Shown here in pieces: positions 1 through 7,682 of a stretch of 12,225 nt of DNA (positions are counted from its first letter, which is position 1; each line of letters opens with the position of its first letter). The DNA comes from Oscillospiraceae bacterium (GTDB taxonomy: Bacteria > Bacillota > Clostridia > Oscillospirales > Acutalibacteraceae). A model generated the notes under the pieces. It ran no database searches, was not told where the DNA came from, and saw nothing but the letters and a program-made list of their open reading frames with translations. A program made the position numbers and the translations under genes. Where the stretch lies: assembly GCA_029012165.1 (NCBI GenBank), contig JAQXLO010000252.1, positions 1 through 12,225 of the forward strand, in the 5' to 3' direction.

Positions 1-99
1 CCGCAGACTTGCTAACGCAAGTCAAGGGATTTATGTGTAAGCTGACGGAATAAGATTCAAGCAAGGCGTGTGCCGCAATTTGTGCGGTATTGCCCAGAA
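1..99. other. Left edge: possible 3' tail of an upstream gene, plus small hairpins
   Basis: No full gene fits here. One plus-strand frame (positions 3-50, stop TAA at 51-53) reads as 16 ordinary-looking residues ending KLTE and could be the C-terminus of a gene cut by the window edge; this is too short to identify. Two small stem-loops are visible: arms GACTTGC (6-12) and GCAAGTC (17-23) around a TAAC loop, and arms TGCCGCA and TGCGGTA at about 71-90 with one G-U pair. Neither is followed by a T-run, so neither looks like a standard terminator. Confidence 0.3.
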
Positions 100-100
100 T

Positions 101-200
101 TTCGCCGACTGCGGTCGGCGACCAAAGGCGCCGCCTTTGGAATCCGCAAGCCTTTAAAAAGGCTTGAGCGAAACTTTTAATCCAACAAAAATCCGTGATG
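101..200 (+). repeat. Left copy of a 100-bp hairpin-rich repeat (inverted partner at 8449-8548)
   Basis: This stretch matches the reverse complement of 8449-8548 over 100 bp with 5 mismatches by my hand alignment and no gaps. It folds into three consecutive perfect hairpins: CGCCGAC/GTCGGCG (103-109, 114-120, TGCG loop), CCAAAGGCG/CGCCTTTGG (122-130, 132-140, one central base) and CAAGCCTTT/AAAGGCTTG (147-155, 158-166, AA loop). Similarity begins sharply near 100 and ends at the GTGATG ending at 200, about 60 bp upstream of ilvD. Several compensating hairpins, no coding potential and two dispersed copies suggest an interspersed palindromic element of the BIME or MITE kind. It may also act as an mRNA structure in the ilvD leader. 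Mobility or function is inference only. Confidence 0.85.
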
Positions 201-261
201 AAGCAAAAATTACATTATTTGCCGCATCGGCATATATCTTTGCGGCGGAATGGAGTTTATT

Positions 262-1917
262 ATGAAGAGTGATGCTCTGAAAAACGGAATGCAGAATGCA
301 CCGCACCGTGCCCTGTATCACGCACTGGGTCTGACGGAGGAGGAAGTCTCCCGTCCTTTGGTTGGTATCGTCAGCTCCTACAATGAGATCGTCCCCGGTC
401 ACATGAATCTGGACAAGATCGTGGACGCCGTCAAGCTTGGCGTGGCCATGGCGGGCGGTACCCCCATTGTTTTCCCGGCAATCGCTGTGTGTGACGGCAT
501 CGCCATGGGTCATACAGGCATGAAGTATTCTTTGGTCACCCGTGATCTGATCGCAGACAGCACGGAAGCCATGGCAATGGCGCACGGCTTTGATGCGCTG
601 GTTATGGTGCCCAACTGCGACAAAAACGTCCCCGGGCTGCTGATGGCGGCGGCACGTTTGAATATTCCCACCGTGTTTGTCAGCGGCGGTCCGATGCTTG
701 CAGGGCACGTGGACGGTCACAAGACCAGCTTTTCTTCCATTTCTGAAGCGGTTGGCGAATACAATGCGGGCAAGATCGACGAGTGCAAACTGCACGAGTA
801 TGAATGCAAGACCTGCCCGACCTGCGGCTCCTGCTCGGGTATGTATACTGCAAACTCCATGAACTGTCTGACAGAGGCGCTTGGTATGGGTCTCAAGGGC
901 AACGGCACCATTCCGGCCGTGTATTCCGCCCGTATCGAGCTTGCCAAGCACGCCGGCATGGCTGTCATGGAATTGGTTCGCAAAAATATTCGCCCCCGTG
1001 ACATTATGACGCAGGATGCGCTGATGAATGCATTGACGGTGGATATGGCGCTCGGCTGTTCTACGAACAGTATGCTTCACCTTCCCGCCATTGCCCACGA
1101 ATGCGGCATCGAGATCAATCTGGACATTGCCAACCAGATCAGCGAAAAGACGCCCAATCTCTGCCACCTTGCCCCTGCGGGCAGAACATATATGGAGGAG
1201 CTGGATGAGGCAGGCGGCGTGTATGCCGTGATGCATGAGCTGAACAAAAAGGGTCTTTTGCACACCGATTGCATGACGGTCACCGGCAAGACGGTGGGCG
1301 AGAATATTCAGGGCTGTGTGAATCTCAACCCCGACGTGATTCGTCCCATCGAAAATCCCTACAGTGAGACCGGCGGCATCGCCGTGCTTCGAGGCAATTT
1401 GGCGCCCGAGGGCAGTGTGGTCAAGCGTTCTGCCGTTCTGCCTGAAATGCTGGTGCATGAAGGTCCCGCCAGAGTATTCGAGTGTGAAGAGGATGCACAG
1501 GCGGCGATCAATGCGGGCGAGATCAAGCCCGGCAACGTGGTGGTGATCCGCTATGAAGGACCCAAGGGCGGACCGGGTATGCGTGAAATGCTCAATCCCA
1601 CCTCGGCGATCATGGGCATGGGACTGGGCAACAGCGTTGCATTGATCACCGACGGTCGATTCAGCGGCGCAACCCGTGGCGCCTGTGTCGGTCATATTAC
1701 ACCTGAAGCGGCGTCCGGCGGTTTGATCGGCGTTGTGGAGGACGGCGATATTATTCGCATCGACATTCCCGGCAACAAGATCGAGCTGAAAGTGGACGAT
1801 GCTATCCTTGCAGAAAGAATGAAGAACTTTGTGCCGAAAAAGAAGGAGCTTTCCGGCTACCTCAAGCGCTATGCGGCGCTGGTTTCCGGCGGTGCCTACG
1901 GCGCAATTCTGAACTGA
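262..1917 (+). CDS. ilvD: Dihydroxy-acid dehydratase, IlvD
   Basis: Converts 2,3-dihydroxy-isovalerate and 2,3-dihydroxy-3-methylvalerate to the 2-keto acids in valine, isoleucine and leucine synthesis; cytoplasmic, Fe-S and Mg dependent. The 551-aa product has normal family length and opens MKSDALKNGMQNAPHRAL, typical of IlvD. Visible motifs: CDGIAMGH (C77, D78), the IlvD/Edd signature NCDKNVPG (C119), CPTCGSCSGM (C185, C188, C191) and TDGRFSGATRG, with the likely catalytic serine S468. The segment VPGHMNLD has Gly-His where plant-type [2Fe-2S] enzymes carry a further cysteine, so the oxygen-sensitive [4Fe-4S] type is inferred, which suits an anaerobe. I chose ATG 262 over the in-frame ATG at 250 because GGAG (252-255) lies 6 nt upstream and the N-terminus then matches the family. 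It is the first gene of a compact cluster with the ATPase and MaoC-like genes. No T-box leader is visible upstream. Confidence 0.97.
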   Translation: MKSDALKNGMQNAPHRALYHALGLTEEEVSRPLVGIVSSYNEIVPGHMNLDKIVDAVKLGVAMAGGTPIVFPAIAVCDGIAMGHTGMKYSLVTRDLIADSTEAMAMAHGFDALVMVPNCDKNVPGLLMAAARLNIPTVFVSGGPMLAGHVDGHKTSFSSISEAVGEYNAGKIDECKLHEYECKTCPTCGSCSGMYTANSMNCLTEALGMGLKGNGTIPAVYSARIELAKHAGMAVMELVRKNIRPRDIMTQDALMNALTVDMALGCSTNSMLHLPAIAHECGIEINLDIANQISEKTPNLCHLAPAGRTYMEELDEAGGVYAVMHELNKKGLLHTDCMTVTGKTVGENIQGCVNLNPDVIRPIENPYSETGGIAVLRGNLAPEGSVVKRSAVLPEMLVHEGPARVFECEEDAQAAINAGEIKPGNVVVIRYEGPKGGPGMREMLNPTSAIMGMGLGNSVALITDGRFSGATRGACVGHITPEAASGGLIGVVEDGDIIRIDIPGNKIELKVDDAILAERMKNFVPKKKELSGYLKRYAALVSGGAYGAILN

Positions 1918-1923
1918 TGTACC

Positions 1924-3099
1924 ATGAAAGATTTATGGATTCGACTTCAAACCCTTTGCGTTTTTCGCCAGCTGCTGAAAGAGGACGTTTTACGGCTGCT
2001 CTGTGCCTATTTGGAGCAGCCGTCCAATGACGCCTATGCTGCATTTGTGGCTGCTTTGTATACTGCAAACGGGGGAGATTTGGGTAAATATATTCGCTCT
2101 GTTTGTGAAAACAGCGAAAACGTATATGTCTGCACCGTCGGCTGTGGGCAGGCTGTGCCGCCGCACATTCACGATGCGCTGGTTCATGAACTGCAAACCT
2201 TGCAGGACGCTGCCGATCTGACGCCGCAGAAGCTGCGCAGTCTGATGGATTACGACGGCTTTTTGCCTGAATTTTTGTCCGGCAATGTGGACATTGCCGC
2301 CGCATACCGCCACCGCACGGAGAATATTTCCAAGTACGGGTACGGCATTTATGCTAAAAACCGGATGTTCTATGTGGACGAGCAGGACGGCATCGTTCCC
2401 GTTCGGCATCCGGATCAGACGAAGCTGTCCGATCTGGTGGACTATGACCGTGAGCGGGGCATTATCTTGGACAACACCAAGGCGCTCCTTGCGGGAAAAC
2501 CTGCCGCCAATATTCTGATGACAGGGGATGCAGGCACCGGCAAATCCTCAACAGTCAAGGCGATCGGCAACGCCTTGTATTCGGAGGGTCTGCGCATTAT
2601 CGAGGTGCGCAAGGATCAGCTTCGTGCGATTCCGAAGCTTCTGAATGAGCTGGCACACAACCCTTTGAAGTTTGTGCTGTTCATCGACGACCTTTCGTTC
2701 CTGAAGGATGACGACAACTTCAATGCACTGAAAGCAGTTCTGGAAGGTTCCGTTTCCGCAAAGTCCGACAATGTGGTGATCTACGCCACCAGCAACCGCC
2801 GCCATATCATTAAGGAGACCTTTTCGGACAGGGAAGGAGACGATGTGCACCGCAACGATACCATGCAGGAGCTGGTCTCTTTGTCGGAGCGGTTCGGCAT
2901 TCATGTTACGTTCAGCAAACCGAGCAAGCAGACATTCCTGCGCATCGTGCATCATCTGGCTGAGGAAAGCAAGATCCAAATGCCGACACAGGAACTGGAT
3001 CTGCTGGCGGAGCGTTTCGCATTGGAGCGCGGCGGAAGATCTGCAAGACTGGCGCGGCAGTTTATTGACGGACTGCTGTCCCGCACCGAGGTGCAGTAA
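1924..3099 (+). CDS. DUF815-type AAA+ ATPase (ATP-binding protein)
   Basis: A 391-aa protein of the DUF815/P-loop ATPase family, common in Clostridia; its cellular role is not established. The N-terminal ~170 residues are a helical family-specific region. The ATPase core follows: Walker A GDAGTGKS (201-208, K207), Walker B VLFIDDLSF with D255 and D256, sensor-1-like YATSNRRH (N291, with R292 and R293), and a C-terminal GGRSARLARQ (about 370-379) where AAA+ proteins have sensor 2. No signal peptide or membrane segment is seen, so it is probably cytoplasmic. It starts 6 nt after the ilvD stop and has no recognisable Shine-Dalgarno, which points to translational coupling to ilvD. The maoC-like gene begins 2 nt after its stop. 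All ATPase residues look intact. Family assignment is firm; any chaperone-like or remodelling role is only a guess from the AAA+ fold. Confidence 0.85.
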   Translation: MKDLWIRLQTLCVFRQLLKEDVLRLLCAYLEQPSNDAYAAFVAALYTANGGDLGKYIRSVCENSENVYVCTVGCGQAVPPHIHDALVHELQTLQDAADLTPQKLRSLMDYDGFLPEFLSGNVDIAAAYRHRTENISKYGYGIYAKNRMFYVDEQDGIVPVRHPDQTKLSDLVDYDRERGIILDNTKALLAGKPAANILMTGDAGTGKSSTVKAIGNALYSEGLRIIEVRKDQLRAIPKLLNELAHNPLKFVLFIDDLSFLKDDDNFNALKAVLEGSVSAKSDNVVIYATSNRRHIIKETFSDREGDDVHRNDTMQELVSLSERFGIHVTFSKPSKQTFLRIVHHLAEESKIQMPTQELDLLAERFALERGGRSARLARQFIDGLLSRTEVQ

Positions 3100-3101
3100 T
3101 C

Positions 3102-3533
3102 GTGTATTTTGATGATATTTTATTGCACACAAAAATTTCCATACCTCCGGTTGTGATCGAGAAACAAAAGATGCTGGATTTTGCCCGCCTTTACGACAAC
3201 ATTCCTCTGCACACGGACGAAGAATATGCCAAGACAACCGCTTTCGGCAAGCTGATTGCCCCCGGTGTGATGTCCTTTATGTCCGTTTGGGCGCAGTATT
3301 TGCAGGTGGACATTCTCGGTGAGGAACTGCTTGCGGGATTGTCTACCAAAATTGAGTGGCACAAGCCTGTTTTTGCTGAGGATACTCTGTTTGCTGAGGC
3401 GGAAGTGACGAATCTTGCGGAACGAAGCGACAAAAACGGAATCGTTGAGCTGACGTTTCGTGTAAAAAATCAACATGGTGTATCTGTTTTAACAGATATG
3501 ACGCAAGTGATTGTCAAAAGACGCAGGCAATAA
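3102..3533 (+). CDS. MaoC-like hotdog-fold protein (possible enoyl-acyl hydratase)
   Basis: The 143-aa product resembles MaoC-like/R-specific enoyl-CoA hydratase domains, which add water to trans-2-enoyl thioesters. The family's catalytic pair is visible in YDNIPLHTDEEYAKTTAFG: D32 and H37 have the same five-residue spacing as the Asp/His pair of PhaJ-type hydratases. The usual IAHG that follows is IAPG here, a small departure. The length is that of a single hotdog domain, which normally dimerises. Translation starts at GTG 3102, preceded by GAGGTG (3088-3093) at 8 nt, 2 nt after the ATPase stop. No thiolase, acyl-CoA dehydrogenase or other fatty-acid gene is nearby, so the substrate cannot be named; a thioesterase-like or non-catalytic role remains possible. 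It is the last gene of the ilvD cluster. Coding bases 3481-3498 contain an inverted repeat with 8-bp arms. Confidence 0.8.
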   Translation: MYFDDILLHTKISIPPVVIEKQKMLDFARLYDNIPLHTDEEYAKTTAFGKLIAPGVMSFMSVWAQYLQVDILGEELLAGLSTKIEWHKPVFAEDTLFAEAEVTNLAERSDKNGIVELTFRVKNQHGVSVLTDMTQVIVKRRRQ

Positions 3534-3556
3534 TGCAGAAATTATGCATATTTTTT
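3533..3556 (+). terminator. Weak intrinsic terminator after the maoC-like gene
   Basis: A short stem, ATGCA (3533-3537) with TGCAT (3545-3549), is followed by A and six T residues (3551-3556). The 5-bp AT-rich stem is weak for an intrinsic terminator, so read-through from the ilvD cluster into the liv operon is plausible. It sits at the expected place, overlapping the maoC-like stop codon and upstream of the livK promoter. Confidence 0.35.
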
Positions 3557-3575
3557 CAATCTAAAAAAATTTATG

Positions 3576-3604
3576 TTGAAAAAATGAAATAGATGCGGTA
3601 TAAT
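3576..3604 (+). promoter_or_regulatory. Sigma-A-type promoter of the liv operon
   Basis: TTGAAA (3576-3581) and a perfect TATAAT (3599-3604) are separated by exactly 17 nt. Transcription would start near 3611, leaving a leader of about 89 nt before livK. The leader is AT-rich and ends in a purine-rich ribosome-binding site (GAGAGGGA, 3686-3693) before ATG 3700. No riboswitch or T-box motif was recognised in the leader. Confidence 0.85.
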
Positions 3605-3699
3605 AGTTTGTATGTTTTAAGCAGGATTGTTTTTTGACAGTATTTTTGCGCCGATGTATGCGGTGTTGAAAATAAAAAAATTAAAGAGAGGGAAAACAA

Positions 3700-4881
3700 A
3701 TGAAAAAGTTTACCAAAGCCATGTGTCTCGTTTGTGTTTTGGCATTGGCTGTGACTGCTTTTGCCGCCTGCGGCGGTGCGAAGTCCAACAGCTATACCGC
3801 CAACAACACAGAGTTCGTCATCGGTATGTCCGGTCCTCTGACCGGCGGCGCCGCGATCTACGGCACTGCGGTTCGGAATGCGGCCGAAATGGCAGTTGAG
3901 GAAATCAACGCCAACGGTGGTCTGAACGGCACCATGTTCAAGCTGGTTGCGATGGACGACAAGCATGACGCATCCAACATTGCCACCAACTACGCTTCTC
4001 TCTATGAGGGCGGTATGCAGGTGTCTCTCGGCACCGTCACCACGGCTCCCGGTCTGGAATTCAAGACCTATGCCAACGACGACAACGTGTTCTTCCTGAC
4101 GCCTTCCGCTTCCGGTGACGACATCCCTGAGTTCGAGACCGGCTACCAGATGTGCTTCGCAGACGGCAATCAGGGTAAAGTTGCCGCAAGCTATGTCAAC
4201 GAGAACTGCAAGGGTCAGACCATCGGCGTCTTCTACAAGACCGATGACGCATACTCCAAGGGTATCTTCGATCAGTTCAAAGAGAATCTGGATGCAAGCA
4301 TCACTACCGTGGACACCTCTTTCAACGATGCCACTGCAACGGATTTCAGCACCCAGATCGACACGCTCAAGGACTGCAAATTCATCTTCATGCCCATTTA
4401 CTATGATCCCGCTTCTCTGTTTATGACGCAGGCTGTCGGCACCATTGCAAATGATGCCATCTACTACGGCTGTGACGGTTTGGACGGTATCGACTCCAAG
4501 GAAGGTTTTGACATCAACTCCATCCCGCAGGAAGTTTCCATGCTGTCCCACTTCAACTCTAAGGCAACCGATGGCCCTTCCGCAGAATTCATCCAAAAGT
4601 ATGTTGCAAAATACGGTGCAGATACCCTGAACCAATTCGGCGCTTCCGCATATGACTGTGTTTATGCAATCTATACCGCCATGAAGGAAGCCTATGAAGC
4701 AGACAACAGCTCCATCTACGTGACCATGAGTGCCTCTGAGCTGTCCGATATTCTGAAGGCAAAGTTCCAGAACGGCTTCACCTTTACCGGTGTGACCGGC
4801 GACGGCAAGGAAATCTCTTGGGAGGCAGACGGCACAGTCAACAAGACCGCCATCAAGTACATCATCAAAGAAGCTGACTAA
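3700..4881 (+). CDS. livK: LIV-type ABC transporter substrate-binding lipoprotein
   Basis: Extracytoplasmic receptor that delivers ligand, probably branched-chain amino acids, to the LivHM permease. The 393-aa product starts with a lipoprotein signal (KK charge, hydrophobic core, FAAC lipobox), placing the lipidated cysteine at C24 and anchoring the mature protein to the outer face of the membrane. The rest fits the type I periplasmic-binding fold (Peripla_BP_6): IGMSGPLTGGAAIYG just after the linker, AAEMAVEEINANGGLNG, and the DDKHD region. Length is normal. Codon use is strongly biased towards C-ending codons compared with the permease genes, as expected for a highly expressed receptor. It is first in the operon and is followed by a stem-loop before livH. 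The ligand is inferred from the family and the ilvD neighbour; LivK relatives also bind amides, short peptides or aromatic compounds. Confidence 0.93.
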   Translation: MKKFTKAMCLVCVLALAVTAFAACGGAKSNSYTANNTEFVIGMSGPLTGGAAIYGTAVRNAAEMAVEEINANGGLNGTMFKLVAMDDKHDASNIATNYASLYEGGMQVSLGTVTTAPGLEFKTYANDDNVFFLTPSASGDDIPEFETGYQMCFADGNQGKVAASYVNENCKGQTIGVFYKTDDAYSKGIFDQFKENLDASITTVDTSFNDATATDFSTQIDTLKDCKFIFMPIYYDPASLFMTQAVGTIANDAIYYGCDGLDGIDSKEGFDINSIPQEVSMLSHFNSKATDGPSAEFIQKYVAKYGADTLNQFGASAYDCVYAIYTAMKEAYEADNSSIYVTMSASELSDILKAKFQNGFTFTGVTGDGKEISWEADGTVNKTAIKYIIKEAD

Positions 4882-4899
4882 GACAAACCTCGCAATAAT

Positions 4900-4938
4900 C
4901 GAATAAGGTGCAGCCCATTTTGAGCCGCACCTTATTCG
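4900..4938 (+). promoter_or_regulatory. Stem-loop between livK and livH (attenuator or mRNA-stability hairpin)
   Basis: A perfect 12-bp stem, CGAATAAGGTGC (4900-4911) with GCACCTTATTCG (4927-4938), encloses a 15-nt loop. The bases after it are TATACTTTACA, not a real U-tract. It lies 18 nt after the livK stop, 26 nt before livH. The position and missing U-tract suggest partial termination or 3'-end protection, so that more binding protein than permease is made. Such an arrangement is known in other binding-protein-dependent operons; here it is inference. Confidence 0.75.
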
Positions 4939-4964
4939 TATACTTTACAATGGCAGGGTAGATT

Positions 4965-5837
4965 ATGGATTTTATTACGACATTTATCAATGGATTAAGT
5001 CTGGGCGGCATTTACGCAATGATCGCTCTCGGTTACACTATGGTCTATGGCATCGCCAAGATGCTGAATTTTGCCCATGGTGACATTATCATGGTCGGCG
5101 GCTACACTATTTTGGTTGTCCTGAATCTGTGCGGCAATCCGATTCTTGCCACGATTGCGGCAATCGTGCTTTGCGTTGTTTTGGGCGTTGTGGTGGAAAA
5201 ACTGGCGTATAAACCACTGCGCGGCGCTTCCAATTTGGCGGTGCTGATTACGGCAATCGGCGTGAGCTATTTGCTGCAAAGTCTTGCACAAATCATTTTC
5301 GGCTCCGCATCCAAGATGGTAAATATCGCAAACCTCGGTGTTCTTCAAGTGGGTTCCATCAAGATTCAGGGGTACACTTTGTTCACGCTGATCTGCACAA
5401 TCGTCGTAATGATCGCCTTGACCTTGTTTATCCGTTACACAAAGCTCGGCAAAGCCATGCTGGCCGTTTCCGAGGATAGGGGAGCGGCGCAGCTGATGGG
5501 AATCAATGCCAACCGCATTATCACCATCACCTTTATCATCGGCTCTGCCCTTGCCGCAGTAGCGGGTCTGTGCACCTTGATGAAAGCACCCAGCATCAAC
5601 AGCACCTTCGGCGCTATGCCCGGTATCAAGGCATTCACCGCAGCGGTTATCGGCGGCATCGGCTCGATCCCCGGCGCCATGTTGGGCGGCATTTTGCTCG
5701 GTGTAGTGGAAAGTATTTCCAACAAAATTACAGTCATTGCTCCATACACGGATGCCATCGAATTTGGGATATTGATCGTGATTCTTCTGATTCGTCCCAC
5801 CGGGATCCTTGGAAAGAAACGCAGAGAGAAGGTGTGA
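4965..5837 (+). CDS. livH: LIV-type ABC transporter permease, LivH family
   Basis: One of two membrane subunits of the importer. The 290-aa product is hydrophobic throughout with about eight predicted membrane segments. It begins with the family pattern NGLSLGGIYAMIALGYTMVYG and MLNFAHGDIIMVGGY. The cytoplasmic coupling loop that contacts the ATPases is visible as AVSEDRGAAQLMGINANR (from about residue 167), and FTAAVIGGIGSIPGAMLGG follows near the C-terminus. ATG 4965 has AGGG (4955-4958) 6 nt upstream. livM begins 4 nt after its stop. Length and motifs are normal; no truncation or unusual insertion is seen. Confidence 0.95.
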   Translation: MDFITTFINGLSLGGIYAMIALGYTMVYGIAKMLNFAHGDIIMVGGYTILVVLNLCGNPILATIAAIVLCVVLGVVVEKLAYKPLRGASNLAVLITAIGVSYLLQSLAQIIFGSASKMVNIANLGVLQVGSIKIQGYTLFTLICTIVVMIALTLFIRYTKLGKAMLAVSEDRGAAQLMGINANRIITITFIIGSALAAVAGLCTLMKAPSINSTFGAMPGIKAFTAAVIGGIGSIPGAMLGGILLGVVESISNKITVIAPYTDAIEFGILIVILLIRPTGILGKKRREKV

Positions 5838-5841
5838 TCGC

Positions 5842-6891
5842 ATGACAAAAACAACAGACAAAAACGTTCAAAACACTTCTCCGATCAAGCAAAAGGGACA
5901 GTGGAAGAGTTTCCTGAATTACATCGTGATTGGCGGAATTCTAATTTTCTTTTTGATTTTTTCCATGGTCGGCGGTATGAAATCCTCTACCCAGTATCTT
6001 TTGGAAAAAATTGCGATCGCCATGATCCTCGCAGTTTCCCTTTCCATGGTTGTCGGATTCCTCGGTGAACTCAGCCTCGGTCATGCCGGGTTTATGTGTG
6101 TCGGCGCCTATCTTGGCGGCAAAACAGCGGTACTTTTGGTTCCCGCTCTGGGAAATGGGCTTCCAACGCTTCTGATTTCTCTGGTCGTCGGCGGCTTGAG
6201 CGCTGCAATTTGCGGCATAATCGTCGGATTGCCTGCACTGCGTTTACGAGGGGACTATCTTGCCATTGTCACTTTAGCGTTCGGTGAAATTGTGAAATCC
6301 ATTTTCATGAATTCTTCATCGGATTCCTTTGGCGGTGCGCTGGGACTGAAAACGCCGCGTTATGACCGCAATTCCCTGTTTATCTTTTCGTTCGTTCTGG
6401 TTCTTCTCACACTGGCTGTCGTGCAAAATGTGATTCGCAGCCGCCACGGACGTGCTGTTACCGCTATTCGTGACAGCGAGATCGCTGCAAGAGCGACAGG
6501 CATTAGCGTCACTCGGTATAAATTGATCGTGTTTGCCATGTCCGCTTTCTTTGCCGGAATCGCAGGCGTTCTCTACAGCTTCAGCAATCAGACCGTGCAA
6601 AGCGTCAAGTTTGGCTTTAACTATTCCATTGAAATTTTGGTGATGGTCGTTCTTGGCGGCATGGGTTCCATCAACGGCTCTTTGATTGCATCGGCATTGA
6701 TTACATTCCTGAACGTGAGGCTGGCTACTGTTTTGACCGGCAATCTTGCTGTCCTGCAAAACCTGATCTACGCACTTGTTTTGATTTTCATTGTAATCTA
6801 CAAAAATGCGCCGTCATTGAGCGGTTTGCGTGAAAAGATGCGCTTTCAGAATCTCCTGCACAAAAACAAAAAACCGAAAGGAAGCGAATGA
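5842..6891 (+). CDS. livM: LIV-type ABC transporter permease, LivM family
   Basis: Second membrane subunit, pairing with LivH. The 349-aa product has a short, polar, lysine-rich cytoplasmic N-terminus, then a membrane segment at about residues 26-44 and many more after it. Family motifs include FLGELSLGHAGFMCVGAYLGG, the loop GLPALRLRGDYLAIVTLAFGE, the ATPase-coupling loop AIRDSEIAARATGISVTRYK (from about residue 208) and VLGGMGSINGSLIAS. I chose ATG 5842 rather than the in-frame ATG at 5809: the latter overlaps livH by 29 nt, while 5842 has AAGGTG (5829-5834) at 7 nt and gives a normal N-terminus. Its TGA overlaps the livG ATG (ATGA at 6888-6891), so the two are translationally coupled. Confidence 0.95.
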   Translation: MTKTTDKNVQNTSPIKQKGQWKSFLNYIVIGGILIFFLIFSMVGGMKSSTQYLLEKIAIAMILAVSLSMVVGFLGELSLGHAGFMCVGAYLGGKTAVLLVPALGNGLPTLLISLVVGGLSAAICGIIVGLPALRLRGDYLAIVTLAFGEIVKSIFMNSSSDSFGGALGLKTPRYDRNSLFIFSFVLVLLTLAVVQNVIRSRHGRAVTAIRDSEIAARATGISVTRYKLIVFAMSAFFAGIAGVLYSFSNQTVQSVKFGFNYSIEILVMVVLGGMGSINGSLIASALITFLNVRLATVLTGNLAVLQNLIYALVLIFIVIYKNAPSLSGLREKMRFQNLLHKNKKPKGSE

Positions 6892-7670
6892 CGATGGCTG
6901 AATATGTTTTAGAAACCCGTCATCTCGGTATCCGTTTCGGCGGATTGAAAGCGGTCGATGACGTTAACATCCAAATCAAAAAAAATCAAATCTACGGGTT
7001 GATCGGTCCCAACGGTGCCGGAAAAACTACGGTTTTCAACCTCGTCACGGGGGTGTATGCGCCGACAGAGGGAGAGATATACTTAGACGGTCAATGGATC
7101 GGCGGTCTTTCCCAGGAAAAAATCAACCACATGGGTATTGCCCGCACTTTTCAAAATATCCGTTTGTTCAATAATATGTCCGTCATTCAAAATGTAATGG
7201 TCGGTTTGCACCATGACCCTGATTTCAATTCCGGGTTTCTCTCCACGATCTTCCGTTTGCCGAAGCATTTTCAGGTCGAAAAGGGAATGCGTGCTCGGGC
7301 ACTCAAGTTGTTGGAGCTGTTCGATTTACAGGGAGAACAGAATGAGAAGGCATTTAACCTGCCCTACGGCAAACAGCGAAAGCTGGAAATCGCCCGTGCG
7401 TTGGCGACCGATCCCAAACTCTTGCTGTTGGATGAGCCGGCGGCCGGCATGAATCCCCAGGAGACGGACGAATTGATGGAGACGATCCGCAGGGTTCGGG
7501 ATGAGTTTGACATGACCATTCTGCTGATCGAGCACGATATGAGTTTGGTTTCCGGCACCTGCGACGAAGTTACGGTTCTCAATTTCGGTACCACGCTGGC
7601 GCAGGGTACGGTCAGTGAAGCACTCTCGGATCCCGAGGTTATTCGTGCCTATCTCGGCGATGATAATTAA
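6888..7670 (+). CDS. livG: LIV-type ABC transporter ATP-binding protein, LivG family
   Basis: One of two ATPases that drive import; cytoplasmic, docked on LivH/LivM. Of 260 aa, the motifs in order are Walker A GPNGAGKT (40-47), Q-loop TFQNIRLF (Q89), signature helix LPYGKQRKLEIARAL (from L158), Walker B LLLLDEPAAGMNP (D182, E183) and H-loop IEHDMSLV (H216). The signature reads LPYGKQ rather than LSGGQQ. LivG proteins often have YG at this place, so I do not read it as loss of function. ATG 6888 overlaps the livM stop and has AGGA (6879-6882) 5 nt upstream; ATG 6894, two codons in, is an alternative. The length is usual for LivG, including the C-terminal LivG-type extension. Confidence 0.95.
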   Translation: MTMAEYVLETRHLGIRFGGLKAVDDVNIQIKKNQIYGLIGPNGAGKTTVFNLVTGVYAPTEGEIYLDGQWIGGLSQEKINHMGIARTFQNIRLFNNMSVIQNVMVGLHHDPDFNSGFLSTIFRLPKHFQVEKGMRARALKLLELFDLQGEQNEKAFNLPYGKQRKLEIARALATDPKLLLLDEPAAGMNPQETDELMETIRRVRDEFDMTILLIEHDMSLVSGTCDEVTVLNFGTTLAQGTVSEALSDPEVIRAYLGDDN

Positions 7671-7682
7671 GGGGGACGGAAC

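Noticed and set aside
210..238. Possible ilvD promoter TTACAT-17-TATATC
   Set aside because: The -10-like half is fair but the -35-like half matches consensus at only two of six positions, too weak to annotate.
154..1695. A 513-codon open frame on the minus strand across ilvD
   Set aside because: It is fully antisense to a well-supported ilvD, has a low-complexity His/Ala/Gly-rich translation with no family motifs, and results from the codon bias of ilvD.
3634..3662. Second promoter in the livK leader: TTGACA-17-TATGCG
   Set aside because: The -35 box is perfect but the -10 is poor, and a near-consensus promoter lies just upstream at 3576-3604. It remains a possible minor start.
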